Below are positions 60,513 to 64,000 of a stretch of DNA of 64,000 nt, piece by piece. Below the pieces are notes generated by a model. The model searched no databases. It was not told where the DNA came from and saw nothing but the letters and a program-made list of their open reading frames with translations. The position numbers and the translations under genes were made by a program. Origin of the DNA: Streptomyces sp. HmicA12 (GTDB lineage: Bacteria > Actinomycetota > Actinomycetes > Streptomycetales > Streptomycetaceae). The stretch is from NCBI RefSeq assembly GCF_000373565.1, contig NZ_KB891810.1:1-64000 (forward strand), written 5' to 3'. Each line of letters opens with the position of its first letter. Positions within the stretch are counted from its first letter, which is position 1.

Positions 60513-62396
60513 ATGTTCGTCAGGATAGATGCGGAGAACTCGAAAGGGGTTCCGAGCCGGATGAGCCGTACGAGGCGTATGGTGCGCGGCCCGCGCCCGG
60601 AGGCCGTACCGACCCTGATCGCCAGAGCCTGCATCCTGGTTGGCTTCCTGGACGTCGCGGCCGGCGTCTTCCCCCGCTTCCGGCACAGCCGCATGCACAC
60701 CCTGGCGGAGGTGCTCCCCGGCACGCTCGGCCCGTTCGCCGCCGCCCTCGCGCTCAGCAGCGGCGTCCTGTTGCTCCTGCTCGCGCACGGCCTGCGGCGC
60801 CGCAAGCGGCGGGCCTGGCGGGCCGCGGTCGTGCTGCTGCCGTTCGGCGCGTGCGCGCAGTTCGCGTACCGGCACTCGTTCGCGGGCGTCGTCATCCCGC
60901 TGGCCCTGCTGTGGCTCCTGGCCCGGCACCGGAACCAGTTCGACGCGCTGCCCGACCCGCGCAGCCGCTGGCGGGCGCTCGCCAACTTCGTGGTCATGGG
61001 CGCCGGTTCGATCCTGATCGGCCTGGTCATAGTCAGCGTCCACCCGCGCCGCCTGGTCGGCAGCCCGAGCCTGTCCGACCGTCTGGAGCACGTCCTGTAC
61101 GGCCTGTTCGGCATGGACGGGCCGCTGGACTACGCGGGCCGCACCTCCAGCACGGTCGCGATCTCGCTCGGCGCCCTCGGCATGATCACGGCGCTCACCA
61201 CGGTCTACTTCGCCTTCCGGCCCGAGCATCCTGCGGCCCGCCTCACCGAGGACGACGAGACGAGACTGCGCGCCCTCCTGGAGAAGCACGGCGCCCGTGA
61301 CTCGCTCGGGCACTTCGCGCTCCGCCGCGACAAGGGAGTGGTGTTCTCCCCCAGCGGCAAGGCGGCCGTCTGCTACCGCGTCGTCTCGGGCGTGATGCTC
61401 GCCGGCGGCGACCCGATCGGCGACGTGGAGGCGTGGCCGGGCGCCATCGAGCGCTTCATGGACGAGGCGCGGGCCCACTCCTGGACCCCGGCCGTCATGG
61501 GCTGCTCCGAGACGGGCGGCGAGGTGTGGACCCGCGAGACCGGCCTCGACGCGCTCGAACTGGGCGACGAGGCGGTGGTGGACGTCGCGGATTTCTCCCT
61601 GACCGGGCGGCCGATGCGCAACGTGCGCCAGATGGTCAAGAGAATCGAGCGCAATGGCTACGAGACACGGGTCCGGCGCATCCGTGACCTCGCCCCCGCC
61701 GAGCTGGACCGCATCCGCCGCGCCGCCGACGACTGGCGCGGCACCGACACCGAACGCGGCTTCTCCATGGCGCTCGGCCGCATCGGCGACGAGGCCGACG
61801 GCGCATGTCTGATCGCGACGGCCCACAAGAGCGACGACGACCCGGGCTCCCTCAAAGACCACGAGGAGCACGAGGAGCACGAGGAGCACAAGACCCACAA
61901 GACTCACGGTGACCTCAAAGCGGTCCTCCACTTCGTCCCCTGGGGCGACACCGGCGTCTCGCTCGACCTGATGCGCCGTGACCGCGCCGCCGACCCCGGG
62001 ATGAACGAACTCCTGATCGTGGCCGCCCTCCGGGCCGCCCCGGAGTTCGGCATCACGCGCGTCTCGCTCAATTTCGCCATGTTCCGCTCGGCGCTCGCCC
62101 GCGGCGAGAAGATCGGCGCGGGCCCGGTCCTGCGCGCCTGGCGCGGCCTGCTGGTCTTCCTGTCCCGCTGGTTCCAGATCGAGTCGCTCTACAAGTTCAA
62201 CGCCAAGTTCCGCCCTCACTGGGAGCCCCGCTTCGTGGTCTACCGCTCCTCGAAGGACCTCCCCCGCATCGGCTGGGCCGCTCTGCGGGCGGAGGGCTTC
62301 GTGAGCATGCGCATGCCGGGGGTGCTGCGCCGCGGGGCGCCCGAGCCGCGGCCCTGCGCGCACAGGGATCAGGAGCGCGGGGTGAGCGCCGCCTAG
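60513..62396 (+). CDS. MprF/LysX-like membrane protein with DUF2156 domain
   Basis: This 627-residue protein has about six membrane helices in the first 270 residues and a C-terminal DUF2156 (GNAT-like aminoacyl-phospholipid synthase) domain: ALRRDKGVVFSPSGKAAVCYRVVSGVMLAGGDPIG, VADFSLTGRPMRNVRQMVKRIERNGY and LNFAMFRSALARGEKIG. Relatives transfer lysine or alanine to phosphatidylglycerol and protect against cationic peptides. ATG 60513 follows GGGAA. A His/Glu-rich loop made by a 9-bp repeat interrupts the catalytic domain. Confidence 0.88.
   Translation: MFVRIDAENSKGVPSRMSRTRRMVRGPRPEAVPTLIARACILVGFLDVAAGVFPRFRHSRMHTLAEVLPGTLGPFAAALALSSGVLLLLLAHGLRRRKRRAWRAAVVLLPFGACAQFAYRHSFAGVVIPLALLWLLARHRNQFDALPDPRSRWRALANFVVMGAGSILIGLVIVSVHPRRLVGSPSLSDRLEHVLYGLFGMDGPLDYAGRTSSTVAISLGALGMITALTTVYFAFRPEHPAARLTEDDETRLRALLEKHGARDSLGHFALRRDKGVVFSPSGKAAVCYRVVSGVMLAGGDPIGDVEAWPGAIERFMDEARAHSWTPAVMGCSETGGEVWTRETGLDALELGDEAVVDVADFSLTGRPMRNVRQMVKRIERNGYETRVRRIRDLAPAELDRIRRAADDWRGTDTERGFSMALGRIGDEADGACLIATAHKSDDDPGSLKDHEEHEEHEEHKTHKTHGDLKAVLHFVPWGDTGVSLDLMRRDRAADPGMNELLIVAALRAAPEFGITRVSLNFAMFRSALARGEKIGAGPVLRAWRGLLVFLSRWFQIESLYKFNAKFRPHWEPRFVVYRSSKDLPRIGWAALRAEGFVSMRMPGVLRRGAPEPRPCAHRDQERGVSAA
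61863..61889 (+). repeat. GAGGAGCAC triple repeat in MprF-like gene
   Basis: Three perfect GAGGAGCAC units encode EEH EEH EEH, followed by KTHKTH, a histidine-rich loop of about 17 residues in the DUF2156 domain. Confidence 0.9.
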
Positions 62397-62450
62397 GGGC
62401 AACCGGCACCCCGGCCGCCCGCACCGGCACAGCGCACCCCGAACCGGCTC

Positions 62451-62456
62451 TAGGCT
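62451..62456 (+). promoter_or_regulatory. -10 box of probable leaderless folP transcript
   Basis: TAGGCT ends 7 nt before ATG 62464, a spacing that puts the transcription start at the start codon. GGAAA lies between, too close to act as a usual ribosome site. Confidence 0.6.
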
Positions 62457-62463
62457 GGAAACC

Positions 62464-63327
62464 ATGAGCACGTCGCAGGTCCACCGGGGCCACGTAGCCA
62501 ACCTCCCCGCTTGGGACCGCTGCGCGGTCATGGGAGTCGTCAATGTGACCCCCGACTCCTTCTCGGACGGCGGGCGCTGGTTCGACACGACCGCGGCGAT
62601 CAAACACGGCCTCGACCTGGTCGCCCAGGGCGCCGACCTGGTGGACGTGGGCGGCGAGTCCACCCGCCCCGGCGCCACCCGGGTCGACGAGGACGAGGAG
62701 CTCAAGCGCGTCATCCCCGTCGTACGCGGCCTGGCCGCCGAGGGCGTCACCGTGTCCGTCGACACCATGCGCGCCCGCGTCGCCGAGCAGTCCCTGGCGG
62801 CGGGCGGAGCCCTGGTCAACGATGTGAGCGGCGGCCTCGCCGACCCCGCGATGGTCCCGGTCGTCGCGGCCGCGGGCGCGCCCTTCGTGGTCATGCACTG
62901 GCGCGGTTTCCTGGAGGGGGCCACCGTCCGGGGCACGTACGAGAACGTCGTCGCCGAAGTCGTCGGCGAGCTCCACGCGCGCGTGGAGGCGGTCATGGAG
63001 GGCGGCATCGCCCCCGACCGCATCGTCGTCGACCCGGGCCTCGGCTTCTCCAAGGAGGCCGGGCACGACCTCTCCCTCCTCGCCCACCTCGACGAACTGC
63101 GCGCGCTCGGGCACCCGGTCCTGGTCGCGGCCTCCCGCAAGCGGTTCCTCGGTCACGTCCTGGCGGGCGACCAGGGCGCCCCGCCGCCCGCGCGCGAGCG
63201 CGACGCCGCCACCGCCGCCGTCTCCGCGCTCGCCGCGCAGGCCGGTGCCTGGGCCGTGCGCGTCCACGAGGTGCGGGCCACCGCCGACGCCGTCCGCGTG
63301 GCACGCGCGGTCGAAGGAGCACAGTGA
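62464..63327 (+). CDS. folP: dihydropteroate synthase
   Basis: This 287-residue folate enzyme joins p-aminobenzoate and hydroxymethyl-dihydropterin pyrophosphate; it is the sulfonamide target. Signatures are MGVVNVTPDSFSDGG at 23-37, DVGGESTRPGA at 61-71, NDVSGG, DPGLGFSK and VAASRKRFLG. The next gene overlaps it by 4 bp (GTGA), and other fol genes (folB, folK) are expected beyond the right edge. Confidence 0.96.
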   Translation: MSTSQVHRGHVANLPAWDRCAVMGVVNVTPDSFSDGGRWFDTTAAIKHGLDLVAQGADLVDVGGESTRPGATRVDEDEELKRVIPVVRGLAAEGVTVSVDTMRARVAEQSLAAGGALVNDVSGGLADPAMVPVVAAAGAPFVVMHWRGFLEGATVRGTYENVVAEVVGELHARVEAVMEGGIAPDRIVVDPGLGFSKEAGHDLSLLAHLDELRALGHPVLVAASRKRFLGHVLAGDQGAPPPARERDAATAAVSALAAQAGAWAVRVHEVRATADAVRVARAVEGAQ

Positions 63328-63917
63328 GCAGCACCGACACCCAGGCCGTCGACACGGCCAACCGCTCCTTCTACGAAGCCATGGAGCGCGGTGACTTCGA
63401 GGAGCTGACGTCGCTGTGGCTGGCGCCCGAGGACGTCAGCTACGCCGCGTACACCGAGGACTCGGACCCGGACGACGTCGAGGACACCTCCATCAGCTGC
63501 GTCCACCCCGGCTGGCCGGTGCTGACGGGGCGCGGCGAGGTGCTGCGCTCGTACGCCCTGATCATGGCGAACACCGAGTACATCCAGTTCTTCCTGACCG
63601 ACGTGCACATCAGCGTGGTCGGTGACACCGCCCTGGTGACGTGCACGGAGAACATCCTCAGCGGCGGCCCGGCCCCCGAGGAGGGCGACGAGCTCGGCCC
63701 GCTGGTGGGGCAGCGCGTCGTGGCGACGAACGTGTTCCGGCGCACACGCGACGGCTGGAAGCTGTGGTCGCACCACGCCTCCCCGGTGCTCGCCGAGTCG
63801 GATGACGAATCCGACACCCTTGACGCCATCGACGCCCTCGATGACATGGGCGACACCGACACCACGGGTGACACCGGCACCATCGACAACACCGACGACG
63901 GCGGGTCACCCTCCTGA
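63324..63917 (+). CDS. NTF2-like (SnoaL/DUF4440) protein
   Basis: This 197-residue protein has an N-terminal cone-shaped NTF2-like fold (about 5-150: ANRSFYEAMERGDFEELTSLWLAPEDVSYAA, CVHPGWPVLTGRGEVLRSYALIM, RTRDGWKLWSHHASPVL). The acidic tail (150-197) consists of DDxD/TGDT-type repeats. GTG 63324 overlaps folP. Its conserved place in the fol operon is known in Streptomyces, but its role is not. The 83 bp after it hold no complete gene. Confidence 0.88.
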   Translation: MSSTDTQAVDTANRSFYEAMERGDFEELTSLWLAPEDVSYAAYTEDSDPDDVEDTSISCVHPGWPVLTGRGEVLRSYALIMANTEYIQFFLTDVHISVVGDTALVTCTENILSGGPAPEEGDELGPLVGQRVVATNVFRRTRDGWKLWSHHASPVLAESDDESDTLDAIDALDDMGDTDTTGDTGTIDNTDDGGSPS

Positions 63918-64000
63918 GTGGGTAGGCGCCCTCGAAAGAGCCGGAATCGTGGGCGGGAGGTTGTTTTCCCGATCACCTGGGTATGGGCGGCTACCAGCCG

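Overview
The window is typical Streptomyces chromosome: very high GC, strong third-position GC bias, GTG/TTG starts, 4-bp ATGA/GTGA gene overlaps, and a set of core genes whose order I recall from the S. coelicolor SCO33xx-SCO34xx region (proC, radA-disA, mutY, sigE-cseABC, clpC, lsr2, coaX-nadC-nadB-panC, nuoD2, folP). No prophage, insertion sequence, CRISPR array or tRNA gene was seen.

Layout. 1-552: promoter and leader of a ribosomal RNA operon that leaves the window to the left. 553-5029: minus-strand genes (proC, a two-gene ABC-2 exporter with a palindrome over its start codon, a methyltransferase, a membrane protein, an SH3b protein). 5241-14803: Ser/Thr kinase with beta-propeller sensor, ilvD, a TetR/sugar-isomerase pair, a Ppx/GppA phosphatase, a Cys-rich protein, and an unusual sigma-like/zinc-binding/transmembrane/BACON-like protein. 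15010-20911: DNA maintenance (radA, disA, mutY), a secreted-domain protein, a PAP2 phosphatase and a LuxR-type remnant. 21098-24604: sigE-cseABC cell-envelope stress operon. 24614-28581: two TetR-controlled units (TetR/SDR and MFS/TetR) with clear inverted-repeat operators. 28595-32778: an accessory-looking stretch with a secreted M23 peptidase behind a structured leader and a 1016-residue NACHT-LRR protein. 32851-38919: clpC, an SCO3374-like protein, lsr2, an ArgA-like acetyltransferase, a BlaI-type regulator, a 56-residue membrane protein and a conserved hypothetical protein. 39005-44439: a five-gene NAD/CoA cofactor operon with every junction overlapping by 4 bp. 44616-50006: threonine aldolase, a small basic protein, an ArsR-type regulator with a 29-bp palindrome, a frameshifted Uma2 gene and a two-component system. 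50125-55173: MidA-like methyltransferase, solitary nuoD, a bacterial-PH protein pair and a coiled-coil protein. 55312-59153: osmoprotectant-type ABC system. 59157-63917: membrane-anchored esterase, MprF/LysX-like protein, folP and an NTF2-like protein.

How the genes work together. The window is rich in envelope functions (SigE-Cse, M23 peptidase, PAP2, MprF-like, kinase), genome integrity (RadA, DisA, MutY, Lsr2) and cofactor synthesis (nadB, nadC, panC, coaX, folP). The best candidate for a less described system is the NACHT-LRR protein at 29728-32778, which has the architecture of bacterial NLR-like antiphage proteins. The second is the sigma/zinc-finger/BACON fusion at 13091-14803. Several perfect inverted repeats predict operators, and two convergent pairs carry terminator-like hairpins inside the last codons of a gene.
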